This document shows positions 1 to 7,688 of a stretch of DNA of 27,724 bases, one piece after another. Numbering within the stretch: position 1 is the stretch's first letter; each line of letters opens with the position of its first letter. The position numbers and the translations under genes are program-made. The notes below the pieces were generated by a model that saw nothing but the letters and a program-made list of their open reading frames with translations, ran no database searches and was not told the origin of the DNA. The DNA comes from Bacteroidales bacterium. GTDB taxonomy: Bacteria > Bacteroidota > Bacteroidia > Bacteroidales > CG2-30-32-10. The stretch covers positions 1 through 27,724 of the forward strand of contig DAOQAK010000054.1 of NCBI GenBank assembly GCA_035353855.1. Direction: 5' to 3'.

Positions 1-75
1 GACGATTTTCAGCTTTCTTTGTTCCCTGTTTGAAATTTTTGAGGAAACTCCAAAAGGTAAATCAGAAATCTGCAT
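1..75 (-). CDS. Possible 5' end of a divergent gene, cut by the window edge
   Basis: Reading leftward from an ATG at 75, the - strand stays open for 25 codons to the window edge; the peptide begins MQISDLPFGVSSKISNREQR. It would be divergent from mutA. I do not recognise the product. The opening loosely recalls a FeoA/SH3-like start, but that is too weak to name. No clear ribosome binding site precedes the ATG. A run of 25 open codons in AT-rich DNA is only weak evidence, so this may be noncoding. Confidence 0.3.
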   Translation of the reverse strand, partial: MQISDLPFGVSSKISNREQRKLKIV

Positions 76-117
76 TTTTTAAAGTAGTTTATTATATAAG
101 GTGTAAAAATTTTATTT

Positions 118-125
118 TAATTTTG
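118..125 (+). promoter_or_regulatory. Putative -7 box for mutA
   Basis: TAATTTTG matches the Bacteroidota -7 consensus TAnnTTTG, 45 bases before the mutA ATG. No good TTTG -33 element is visible at the expected spacing, so the assignment rests on this box alone. Confidence 0.4.
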
Positions 126-170
126 CAGCCTGAATTCAGTACATAAGGAATTCACGAAATATTTAGAATT

Positions 171-2036
171 ATGAATGAAATGAAAAAAAAATTATTTTCC
201 GAATTCCCTCCTGTTACTACAAAAGAATGGGAAGAAAAAATTATTGCCGATCTGAAAGGCGCTGATTATGAAAAAAAATTAATCAGCAAAACAACCGAAG
301 GAATAAAAATTAAACCCTATTACCGTTCGGAAGATATTGCAAATATTGAGCATTTGAAATCTTTCCCGGGTGAATTTCCTTTTGTCAGAGGAACAAAAAA
401 AACCGATAACCACTGGGAAGTGCGTCAGGATGTAGAAGAACTCAATCCTGAAAAAGCAAATAAGTTAGCAAAAGAAATTATTCGGAAAGGTGTTGATGCT
501 ATTGGTTTCAATGCAAAAGATGTTGAAGACAGTAACGACATGAAGGCATTGCTTGCCGGAATTGATTTGGAAAAAACAGCTATTCATTTTTATTCATCAA
601 ATTCTTTCCCGGTAACTTTTAATTTATTTACCGAAGAGTTAAAAAGACAAAAAGTTGATTTGAAAAAAGTGAAGGGCAGCTTTAATTTCGATTCATTAAG
701 TTATTTCCTTCTCTACGGAAAATTTTATACCAGCGAAGACAATAATTTTATTGAAGCAGCTTCGCTCTTAGGAAATGTTGTGAAGAACATTCCTCAATTT
801 GATTGTATAAATATTAACGGGCAATATTTTCACAATGCAGGTGCAAGCGTATCGCAGGAACTGGCTTTCAGTTTAGCATCAGCAAATGAATACCTGGTGA
901 AATTTACTGAAAGAGAATGTAAGATTTCTGATGTTGCTTCACATCTGCGTTTCACTTTTGCAACCGGTTCAAATTATTTTCTTGAAATTGCAAAGTTCCG
1001 TGCAGTTCGCATGCTGTGGGCAAAAATTGTTGAACAATATAATCCTTCCGATAAAAATGCATGCATGATGAAAATTCATGCAGTAACATCCACATGGAAT
1101 AAGTCGGTTTACGATCCTTATGTTAACATGCTTCGAAACACTACTGAAGCAATGTCGGCAGCAATTGGCGGTTGTGATTCAATGACTGTATATCCGTTTG
1201 ACATTACTTATAAAAAAGCAGATAATTTTTCAGAACGCGTTGCACGCAATGTACAATTGGTGCTGAAAGAGGAAGCATACCTTGATAAAATTGTTGACCC
1301 TGCCGGTGGTTCATATTATATCGAATCATTGACCGATTCCATTGCAGAAGCATCATGGAAAATGTTTTTAAAGATTGAAGAACAGGGCGGATTTATTAAT
1401 GCAGTTAAGTCGGGTTATATTAGAGAAGAGATTGAAAACACCTGTCAGAAAAGAGATATGGACATTGCCATGCGAAAGCAGGTAATACTTGGTACAAACC
1501 AATATCCGAATCTTAAAGAAACAATGTTGGATAAAATTGCTCCCAATACAGACCTTTCTGCACTTGGTGGATTAAAACAGTATCGGGGCTCGCAGGCATT
1601 TGAAGCATTAAGATTATCAACAGAATCTTATGAAAAGGAAGGACATAAAATTCCTTCGGTCTTTTTATTCACCATTGGAAATCTTGCAATGCGTAAGGCA
1701 AGAGCAACATTCGCCACAAACTTTTTCGGATGTGCTGGATATAAAATTATCGACAACCCGGGTTTCAAAGAGGTGAATGAAGGTGTTGCTGCAGCATTAA
1801 AATCAAAAGCTGAAATTATCGTTTTCTGTAGTTCTGATGATGAGTATGCAACATTGGTTCCTGAAGCATGCAATAAATTGAAGATGGAAAAATCAGACGC
1901 ATATTTAGTAGTTGCAGGAAATCCGACTGCAATCGTAGAACAGTTGCAGCAAGCCGGAGTTACTGATTTTATTCATGTTCGTTCAAATGTTTTGGCAACA
2001 TTGGAAAAATATAAAAGTTTGTTTGGAATAATTTAA
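171..2036 (+). CDS. mutA: Methylmalonyl-CoA mutase, small (beta) subunit
   Basis: Non-catalytic partner subunit of adenosylcobalamin-dependent methylmalonyl-CoA mutase, which interconverts succinyl-CoA and (R)-methylmalonyl-CoA in the cytoplasm. At 621 residues it has the usual small-subunit length. It aligns by eye with mutB downstream across the TIM-barrel part, sharing stretches such as FRAVRMLWAKIVEQYNP (KMRAARMLWAKIVKQFNP in mutB) and VDPAGGSYYIESLT (VDPWAGSYYVESLT in mutB). The C-terminal flavodoxin-like domain (roughly residues 490-621) lacks the DxHxxG cobalamin motif; at that place the sequence reads NFFGCAGYKIIDNP. This loss is typical of the MutA subunit. The ATG at 171 is taken as the start; an in-frame ATG at 180 is possible. 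mutB follows after a 27-base gap, so the two are very likely co-transcribed. Confidence 0.96.
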   Translation: MNEMKKKLFSEFPPVTTKEWEEKIIADLKGADYEKKLISKTTEGIKIKPYYRSEDIANIEHLKSFPGEFPFVRGTKKTDNHWEVRQDVEELNPEKANKLAKEIIRKGVDAIGFNAKDVEDSNDMKALLAGIDLEKTAIHFYSSNSFPVTFNLFTEELKRQKVDLKKVKGSFNFDSLSYFLLYGKFYTSEDNNFIEAASLLGNVVKNIPQFDCININGQYFHNAGASVSQELAFSLASANEYLVKFTERECKISDVASHLRFTFATGSNYFLEIAKFRAVRMLWAKIVEQYNPSDKNACMMKIHAVTSTWNKSVYDPYVNMLRNTTEAMSAAIGGCDSMTVYPFDITYKKADNFSERVARNVQLVLKEEAYLDKIVDPAGGSYYIESLTDSIAEASWKMFLKIEEQGGFINAVKSGYIREEIENTCQKRDMDIAMRKQVILGTNQYPNLKETMLDKIAPNTDLSALGGLKQYRGSQAFEALRLSTESYEKEGHKIPSVFLFTIGNLAMRKARATFATNFFGCAGYKIIDNPGFKEVNEGVAAALKSKAEIIVFCSSDDEYATLVPEACNKLKMEKSDAYLVVAGNPTAIVEQLQQAGVTDFIHVRSNVLATLEKYKSLFGII

Positions 2037-2063
2037 TTATTGATTTAAGATTTTATAAAATAT

Positions 2064-4226
2064 ATGAGACCTGATTTTTCAAAAATAGATTTCAGAAAAT
2101 CATCGAAAGAAAAAACTTCTTTTAGTGAATGGGAAAAGAAAAATAAGATAGAGAAAAGCTGGATGACTGCTGAACAAATTCCTGTTAAACCTGCTTTTGG
2201 TGAAAACGATTTGCTTGGCATGGAGCATTTGAATTATGCTGCTGGTATTCCTCCATATTTACGCGGACCATATTCAACAATGTATGTGATGCAACCATGG
2301 ACTATCAGGCAGTATGCAGGTTTTTCAACTGCTGAAGAATCGAATGCTTTTTATCGTCGTAATCTGGCTGCCGGACAAATGGGATTATCGGTTGCATTCG
2401 ACCTTGCAACGCATCGTGGTTACGATTCTGATCATGAGCGCGTGGTTGGCGATGTTGGAAAAGCCGGTGTTGCCATCGATTCCATTCTTGATATGAAAAT
2501 TCTTTTCGACCAGATTCCACTCGATAAAATGTCCGTTTCAATGACGATGAATGGTGCCGTATTACCGGTACTTGCATTTTATATTGTTGCTGCAGAAGAA
2601 CAAGGGGTGAGTATGGAAAAATTAAGCGGCACAATTCAAAATGATATTCTGAAAGAGTTCATGGTGCGCAACACTTATATTTATCCACCGCTTCCATCAA
2701 TGAAAATCATTGCTGATATTTTTGAATTCACTTCTAAAAATATGCCTAAGTTCAATTCTATCAGTATTAGCGGATATCACATGCAGGAAGCAGGAGCAAC
2801 CTGCGACATCGAACTGGCTTATACGTTAGCTGACGGACTTGAATATCTGCGTACTGGTGTGAATGCAGGAATGGACATCGATAGTTTTGCGCCACGCTTA
2901 TCATTCTTCTGGGCTGTAGGGATGAATCATTTCATGGAAATTGCAAAGATGCGTGCAGCAAGAATGTTGTGGGCAAAAATTGTAAAACAATTCAATCCTA
3001 AAAATCCTAAATCGCTTGCATTGCGCACACACTGCCAGACTTCAGGATGGAGTTTAACTGAACAGGATCCATTCAATAATGTTGCACGTACTTGTGTTGA
3101 AGCTATGGGTGCAGCACTTGGTCACACACAATCATTACATACCAATGCGCTTGATGAAGCAATTGCATTGCCTACCGATTTCTCAGCACGTATTGCACGT
3201 AACACACAAATTTATTTACAGGAAGAAACTGGAATTTGTAAAGTTGTTGACCCATGGGCAGGTTCATATTATGTTGAATCGCTCACTCATGAAATTGCAA
3301 ATAAAGCATGGGCATTGATCCAGGAAGTAGAAGAACTTGGTGGCATGGCAAAAGCTATTGAAACCGGTTTGCCAAAAATGCGAATTGAAGAAGCTGCTGC
3401 AAGAAAGCAGGCACGCATCGATTCGGGAAAAGATATTATTGTTGGAGTGAATAAATTCAAACTGGATAAAGAAGACCCACTCGACATTCTTGAAATTGAT
3501 AATTCAGCAGTTCGTGAATCACAGATTGCACGTTTGAAAAAACTTCGTGCTGAAAGAAATGAAGCGGAAGTAAAATCAGCACTTGAAGAAATTACCAAAG
3601 CATGCGAAACAGGAAAAGGAAATCTGCTATCACTGGCAATTGATGCAACTCGCAAAAGAGCATCACTCGGAGAAATTTCTTTTGCATGTGAAAAAATATT
3701 CGGAAGATACAAAGCAACTATTCGTTCAATATCGGGAGTATATTCTATGGAAATAGCAAACGATGATAAATTTAAACAAGCACAACAACTAGCTGATAAA
3801 TTTGCAAAGCTGGAAGGACGTCGTCCTCGTATTATGATTGCAAAAATGGGACAGGATGGTCACGACCGCGGAGCAAAAGTCATTGCAACAAGTTTTGCCG
3901 ATCTTGGCTTTGATGTGGATATGGGACCATTATTCCAGACCGCAAAAGAAGCCGCAAAACAAGCAGTAGAAAACGATGTTCATATTATTGGAGTTTCAAG
4001 TTTGGCTGCAGGTCACAAAACTTTGATTCCTCAGGTTATTGATGAATTGAAGAAACTTGGTCGCGATGATATCATGGTCATTGCCGGTGGTGTAATACCA
4101 GCACAGGATTACGACTTTTTATATAAAGCCGGAGTTGTTGGTATATTTGGTCCGGGAACAAGCATTCCTGATGCTGCTGTGAAAATTCTTCAGATATTAA
4201 TTGATAGTGTTATTAAAGAAGATTAA
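2064..4226 (+). CDS. mutB: Methylmalonyl-CoA mutase, large (alpha) catalytic subunit
   Basis: Catalytic subunit of methylmalonyl-CoA mutase, 720 residues, the normal length. The N-terminal TIM barrel binds the CoA ester; visible signatures include YAGFSTAEESNAFYRRNLA and GLSVAFDLATHRGYDSDH. The C-terminal cobalamin-binding domain starts near residue 585 and carries the complete DxHxxG motif as DGHDRG at about 598-603, so His600 is the predicted lower cobalt ligand. It is followed by GVSSLAAGH and IAGGVIP, which are typical of the B12-binding fold. The gene sits 27 bases after mutA and ends just before a strong terminator. With mce and the mmd operon it completes the succinate-to-propionate route. 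In some genomes the same gene is called scpA or bhbA. Confidence 0.97.
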   Translation: MRPDFSKIDFRKSSKEKTSFSEWEKKNKIEKSWMTAEQIPVKPAFGENDLLGMEHLNYAAGIPPYLRGPYSTMYVMQPWTIRQYAGFSTAEESNAFYRRNLAAGQMGLSVAFDLATHRGYDSDHERVVGDVGKAGVAIDSILDMKILFDQIPLDKMSVSMTMNGAVLPVLAFYIVAAEEQGVSMEKLSGTIQNDILKEFMVRNTYIYPPLPSMKIIADIFEFTSKNMPKFNSISISGYHMQEAGATCDIELAYTLADGLEYLRTGVNAGMDIDSFAPRLSFFWAVGMNHFMEIAKMRAARMLWAKIVKQFNPKNPKSLALRTHCQTSGWSLTEQDPFNNVARTCVEAMGAALGHTQSLHTNALDEAIALPTDFSARIARNTQIYLQEETGICKVVDPWAGSYYVESLTHEIANKAWALIQEVEELGGMAKAIETGLPKMRIEEAAARKQARIDSGKDIIVGVNKFKLDKEDPLDILEIDNSAVRESQIARLKKLRAERNEAEVKSALEEITKACETGKGNLLSLAIDATRKRASLGEISFACEKIFGRYKATIRSISGVYSMEIANDDKFKQAQQLADKFAKLEGRRPRIMIAKMGQDGHDRGAKVIATSFADLGFDVDMGPLFQTAKEAAKQAVENDVHIIGVSSLAAGHKTLIPQVIDELKKLGRDDIMVIAGGVIPAQDYDFLYKAGVVGIFGPGTSIPDAAVKILQILIDSVIKED

Positions 4227-4249
4227 TTTTTAAGAAATGATTTTTATAT

Positions 4250-4284
4250 GCAGGCTCGGCGTAAAGCGCCGAGCCTGCTTTTTT
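4250..4284 (+). terminator. Rho-independent terminator after mutAB
   Basis: Twelve-base-pair perfect stem (GCAGGCTCGGCG pairing with CGCCGAGCCTGC), loop TAAAG, followed by a run of T. It starts 24 bases after the mutB stop codon. Confidence 0.9.
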
Positions 4285-4368
4285 ATAATCTAATTAAAAA
4301 AATATACAATTGTTGCAACAACCTGTTCTTTGTAGGTATGATATAAATTTTTCTTTCAGTATTAGCTC

Positions 4369-4400
4369 TTTGTTTTTGAATTAAAAGCTTATTATCTTTA
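4369..4400 (+). promoter_or_regulatory. Putative promoter for the thioredoxin-fold gene
   Basis: TTTG at 4369-4372, a 20-base spacer, and TATCTTTA at 4393-4400 (one mismatch to TAnnTTTG) give a plausible Bacteroidota -33/-7 pair. The gene starts 47 bases after the -7 box. The 4285-4447 gap holds nothing else that I recognise. Confidence 0.5.
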
Positions 4401-4447
4401 CAGCATACTTTATTATTTTATAATAATTATTCATAAAACAAAGAGCT

Positions 4448-4966
4448 ATGAAAACACCAACAAATCATTTAATCGTTTTTTTTATTTTTATTTCAATGAA
4501 TGTTTTTTCACAAGAAATAAACAGAACAAAAATTGATGAGAAATCACAAATGGAAGTTTTAATTGGATTATGCAATAGAGATGGTTTAAAATCGGATTTA
4601 TTTAAAGCCTATTATGAAGCAGAATACAATTCGTATAAAACGGATACAGCAGTTATAAATAAAATCAAAACTGCTATCAAAGAAAAAAACATCACTATAA
4701 CTATTGTGATGGGTTCATGGTGTGGAGACAGCCAGGAGCAGGTTCCGCGTTTTTATAAAATTCTTGATGAAACAGGATTTGGCGAAAACAATGTTACATT
4801 GTATTGTGTTGATCGCACAAAAAAAACGGATAAAGGAGAAACGGATAGTTTGAATATACAACTAGTGCCTACATTTATTTTTTATAAAGACGGAAAAGAA
4901 ATTGGAAGAATTATTGAAACACCAACATTGACTCTTGAAAAGATATTTTTTGAAATTGCATCATAA
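4448..4966 (+). CDS. Secreted thioredoxin-fold protein with a single-cysteine WCGDS motif
   Basis: A protein of 172 residues. Residues 1-21 form a signal peptide (basic start, hydrophobic core, FSQ at the cleavage site), so it should act in the periplasm or on the cell surface. Residues 82-172 look like a thioredoxin fold: a hydrophobic strand ending in MGSWCGDSQEQVP with the motif WCGDS at 91-95, and the cis-proline element LVPTFIFY around Pro141. The usual second active-site cysteine of CxxC is replaced, so it cannot form a classical CxxC dithiol. It belongs in the thioredoxin superfamily; its function is unknown. It is followed on the other strand by the lysine-rich gene, with a shared palindromic terminator. 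The last codons of this gene lie inside that palindrome. Confidence 0.8.
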   Translation: MKTPTNHLIVFFIFISMNVFSQEINRTKIDEKSQMEVLIGLCNRDGLKSDLFKAYYEAEYNSYKTDTAVINKIKTAIKEKNITITIVMGSWCGDSQEQVPRFYKILDETGFGENNVTLYCVDRTKKTDKGETDSLNIQLVPTFIFYKDGKEIGRIIETPTLTLEKIFFEIAS

Positions 4967-5014
4967 AAAAAGCCCTCTCAAAATTTTGAGAGGGCTTTTT
5001 TTATGATGCAATTT
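4953..5014. terminator. 62-base perfect palindrome acting as a two-way terminator
   Basis: The two strands match perfectly about a centre at 4983/4984. Outward from the centre the arms contain CCCTCTCAAAA, a run of seven A (T on the other side), and ATGATGCAATTT. The GC-rich core flanked by A and T tracts is a rho-independent terminator for both the + strand thioredoxin-fold gene (stop at 4964-4966) and the - strand lysine-rich gene (stop at 5017-5019). The left arm covers the final codons of the thioredoxin-fold gene. Confidence 0.92.
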
Positions 5015-5016
5015 AA

Positions 5017-5166
5017 TTACTTTTTCTTAGCAACTTTTTTCTTTGGAGCTGCTTTCTTTACTACTTTCTTAACTACTTTCTTAACAACTTTTTTCTTTGG
5101 AGCTGCTTTTTTTACAACTTTTTTCTTTGGAGTTGTTTTTTTAACTGTTTTTTTTGTTGTAGCCAT
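5017..5166 (-). CDS. Lysine/alanine-rich histone H1-like protein
   Basis: A protein of 49 residues composed almost entirely of Lys, Val, Ala, Pro and Thr. It begins MATTKKTVKKTTPKKK and repeats the unit KKxVKKAAPKK about four times. The composition is that of histone-H1 C-terminal-like bacterial proteins (Hc1/AlgP type), which bind DNA without sequence specificity; nucleoid binding is inferred, not shown. I start it at the ATG at 5166: a TATCTTTG promoter element at 5195-5202 overlaps the codons of a longer frame beginning at 5205, so the longer form could not be fully transcribed from it. The opposite strand shows a long Phe/Thr-rich open frame that is only its shadow. Confidence 0.75.
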   Translation of the reverse strand: MATTKKTVKKTTPKKKVVKKAAPKKKVVKKVVKKVVKKAAPKKKVAKKK

Positions 5167-5194
5167 TTGTTTGTTTTTTTTGGATTTTACATAG

Positions 5195-5202
5195 CAAAGA
5201 TA
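5195..5202 (-). promoter_or_regulatory. -7 box for the histone-like gene
   Basis: TATCTTTG on the - strand, an exact TAnnTTTG match, ends 28 bases before the ATG at 5166. It settles the start of the gene. Confidence 0.6.
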
Positions 5203-5246
5203 CATTATAATTTTTTATATAATAACATTTTTTATAATTTTATTAA

Positions 5247-5254
5247 TAATTTTG
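5247..5254 (+). promoter_or_regulatory. Putative -7 box for meaB
   Basis: TAATTTTG, an exact TAnnTTTG match, 36 bases before the meaB ATG. The upstream sequence is almost pure A/T and shows no TTTG -33 element. Confidence 0.45.
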
Positions 5255-5290
5255 TTAACAATAAAAAGTGAATAAACATAATCATTCATT

Positions 5291-6385
5291 ATGATAGAAG
5301 AAAACAAACATTCCGCAATGAAGGTGAATAAAGGGATTCCGCAACCTTCATCATTGAATGATGAGTCTGCAAAAAAATTTGTTCAGAAAAAAAGAAATTC
5401 ACTTTCTGTTTCAGAATATGTAAATGGAATTCTTGAAGGAAACAGAACTATTCTTGGACGCGCTATAACCCTTGTGGAAAGCTCACTTCCGAAGCATCAT
5501 AATTTAGCACAAAAAATTATTGAGAAATGTATTCCATATTCTGGTAATTCAATTCGAATTGGTATAACAGGAATTCCTGGTGTAGGAAAAAGTACATTTA
5601 TTGAAGCCCTCGGGAAATACTTAACAGCAAAGGGAAATAAGATTGCTGTTTTAGCAATTGATCCAAGCAGTCAAATTTCAAAAGGAAGTATTTTAGGTGA
5701 TAAAACCCGAATGGAAGATTTATCTGTTGACCCGAATGCATTTATTCGTCCGTCTCCTTCTGCAGGAACACTTGGCGGTGTTGCACGTAAAACACGCGAA
5801 TCTATTATACTTTGCGAAGCAGCAGGTTTCGATACAATCTTTGTTGAAACAGTTGGTGTAGGACAATCAGAAACAGCGGTGAATGGTATGGTGGATTTTT
5901 TTCTGTTGCTTATGATTGCAGGTGCAGGAGATGAGCTGCAGGGAATAAAACGCGGTATAATGGAAATGGCAGATGCAATTGTGATAAATAAATCCGATGG
6001 ACAAAATATTTTAAAATCAAATACTGCAAGAACTGAATTTCAAAATGCGTTGCATCTTTTTCCTCCTACACCTTCAGGATGGATCCCTTTGGTGGAAACC
6101 TGTTCGGCAAGAACAAATGCAGGAATAGATAAAGTTTGGGAAATTATACTTTCATATATTGCTTTAACAAAAAAGAATAATTATTTTTATAATAAGCGTC
6201 AGGAACAAGCAAAATACAGGATGATCGAAATGATTAACGATGCGCTTAAAGAAAAATTTTATCAAAATACTGACGTGAACATTTTAATTCAGTCAGTCGA
6301 AAAAGAATTGCTTGAACAAAAGATCAGTTCTTATTCTGCTGCACAAAAATTACTTGATACATATTTTTTATCGTTGAAAAAATAA
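5291..6385 (+). CDS. meaB: MeaB/ArgK-type P-loop GTPase, methylmalonyl-CoA mutase chaperone
   Basis: G3E-family GTPase that protects and reloads adenosylcobalamin on methylmalonyl-CoA mutase. Visible motifs: Walker A GIPGVGKS at about 94-101; VLAIDPSS and SILGDKTRM, which are characteristic of MeaB; the switch/Walker B region IFVETVGVGQSE; and the base-recognition motif NKSDG. The length of 364 residues is normal for the family. The poorly conserved N-terminus leaves the start uncertain: the ATG at 5291 follows a plausible promoter, and an in-frame ATG at 5321 is an alternative. Its position about 1 kb from mutAB supports the mutase role. The stop lies 8 bases from the convergent TerC gene, with no terminator between them. 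Confidence 0.95.
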   Translation: MIEENKHSAMKVNKGIPQPSSLNDESAKKFVQKKRNSLSVSEYVNGILEGNRTILGRAITLVESSLPKHHNLAQKIIEKCIPYSGNSIRIGITGIPGVGKSTFIEALGKYLTAKGNKIAVLAIDPSSQISKGSILGDKTRMEDLSVDPNAFIRPSPSAGTLGGVARKTRESIILCEAAGFDTIFVETVGVGQSETAVNGMVDFFLLLMIAGAGDELQGIKRGIMEMADAIVINKSDGQNILKSNTARTEFQNALHLFPPTPSGWIPLVETCSARTNAGIDKVWEIILSYIALTKKNNYFYNKRQEQAKYRMIEMINDALKEKFYQNTDVNILIQSVEKELLEQKISSYSAAQKLLDTYFLSLKK

Positions 6386-6393
6386 TTTTAATA

Positions 6394-7464
6394 TCAAAGT
6401 GTATTCTTAAATTCATTTTTATTCTTTGGCGGAAAAAGTACTGAAGCGAGAATGCTCATCGATAAAATTCCAAGTATGATATATAGCGAAACATTTGTAG
6501 GAATATGAATATGTAAAGGATATTGAGCTATGACCATTTTCAATCCGATAAATGTTAGCAGCACCGACAAACCATCTTTCAGGTAGTAGAAATAATTGAA
6601 CATATTCATAACAAGGAAAAATAAGGAACGTAACCCGAGTATTGCAAAAATATTTGAAAAGAAAACAATAAACGGGTCTTTGGTAACCGAGAAAATTGCA
6701 GGCACCGAATCAACAGCAAACACCACATCCGAAAATTCAATCACCAGCAAAACAACAAACAATGGAGTAACAAGCCATCGTTTATTTTTTCTTATAAAAA
6801 AATGTTGTCGTACAACACGGGAATATACCGGAAAATTTTTTGCTGCGAATTTTACTACAGGATGATTTTCTGTATCAATTTTATCATTATCTTTTCTTGT
6901 CAGAAACATTTTAATTCCTGTAAATATCAGGAATGCGCCAAAGATGTATAATACCCATTCAAATTTTTGTATGATGGCGCTGCTTATAAAAATAAAAAGA
7001 AAACGCATGATAATCGCTCCAAGAATACCCCAGAATAATACCCGATGATAATATTTCTGCTGAACTCCAAAAGAAAGAAAAATTAAAAGGATAACAAAAA
7101 CATTATCTATCGATAATGCATATTCAATTAAATAACCGGTAATATATTCTAGTGATAAATTTTCATTATAGATTGATAGATTTTTTTCAAAAGAATTTTT
7201 CATGTCAACCTGAACGGGTTGTTCGTATTTTTCAACAACATGTTTTAAATCGTTATTGTTTCCAATTCCGTGTATCAGTTCGCCGTATGTTTTTATAAAA
7301 AAGAAAAAACCGATAGCCAGAGAAATCCATAATACCGACCACATCATTGCTTCACGAAATCGTATCACGTGGCTTTTCCTGTTAAACACTCCCAAATCGA
7401 GTATAAGAATAGAAATAATAAAAACCAGGAATGAAAAAAAGAATATCGATTCTTTTGATAGCAT
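6394..7464 (-). CDS. TerC/Alx-family integral membrane protein
   Basis: A protein of 356 residues with about nine hydrophobic segments. Two acidic membrane motifs define the TerC family: IEYALSIDNVFV (Glu114, Asp120) and VIEFSDVVFAVDSVPAIF (Glu243, Asp246, Asp252), followed by SNIFAILGLRSLFF. TerC/Alx proteins are linked to tellurite resistance and, for Alx/MntP-like members, to manganese export; metal-ion transport is the likely role here. A hydrophilic stretch of about 45 residues (62-108) between the second and third membrane segments is longer than in typical members. The start has a good promoter element (7482-7489) 17 bases upstream. No operon partner is visible. Confidence 0.9.
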   Translation of the reverse strand: MLSKESIFFFSFLVFIISILILDLGVFNRKSHVIRFREAMMWSVLWISLAIGFFFFIKTYGELIHGIGNNNDLKHVVEKYEQPVQVDMKNSFEKNLSIYNENLSLEYITGYLIEYALSIDNVFVILLIFLSFGVQQKYYHRVLFWGILGAIIMRFLFIFISSAIIQKFEWVLYIFGAFLIFTGIKMFLTRKDNDKIDTENHPVVKFAAKNFPVYSRVVRQHFFIRKNKRWLVTPLFVVLLVIEFSDVVFAVDSVPAIFSVTKDPFIVFFSNIFAILGLRSLFFLVMNMFNYFYYLKDGLSVLLTFIGLKMVIAQYPLHIHIPTNVSLYIILGILSMSILASVLFPPKNKNEFKNTL

Positions 7465-7481
7465 TTTAAAATTGTTTGTTG

Positions 7482-7489
7482 CAAAGTTA
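7482..7489 (-). promoter_or_regulatory. -7 box for the TerC gene
   Basis: TAACTTTG on the - strand, an exact TAnnTTTG match, ends 17 bases before the ATG, leaving a very short leader. Confidence 0.5.
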
Positions 7490-7659
7490 TCTAATTATAC
7501 TGATACAGAACAGGCTTACAAAGACTTTTTTAAGATAAATATTTTATCCACGACAAGTCGAGATGAATCAGCATAACGCGTTCTGGTCATTTTTCAGTCG
7601 CTGTGGCGACCTGGTAATAAAGGATACAAGTGAGCCTGAACAAATAAAAATATATTTAT

Positions 7660-7667
7660 TACTTTTG
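7660..7667 (+). promoter_or_regulatory. -7 box for the transglutaminase-like gene
   Basis: TACTTTTG, an exact TAnnTTTG match, ends 21 bases before the ATG at 7689. The rest of the 7490-7659 gap holds a short hairpin (GTCGC/GCGAC, 7597-7610) and nothing else recognised. Confidence 0.5.
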
Positions 7668-7688
7668 ATTTATATATAAATTTCTGAT

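Noticed and set aside
3287..3712. A 141-codon - strand open frame inside mutB
   Set aside because: It lies wholly within the conserved mutase coding region and has no recognisable domain.
5003..5194. A + strand open frame rich in Phe and Thr
   Set aside because: It is the complement of the lysine-rich repeats; the - strand frame has a promoter element, a sensible start and a terminator.
7597..7610. GTCGC/GCGAC hairpin before the transglutaminase-like gene
   Set aside because: Only five base pairs with no T tract; could be chance.
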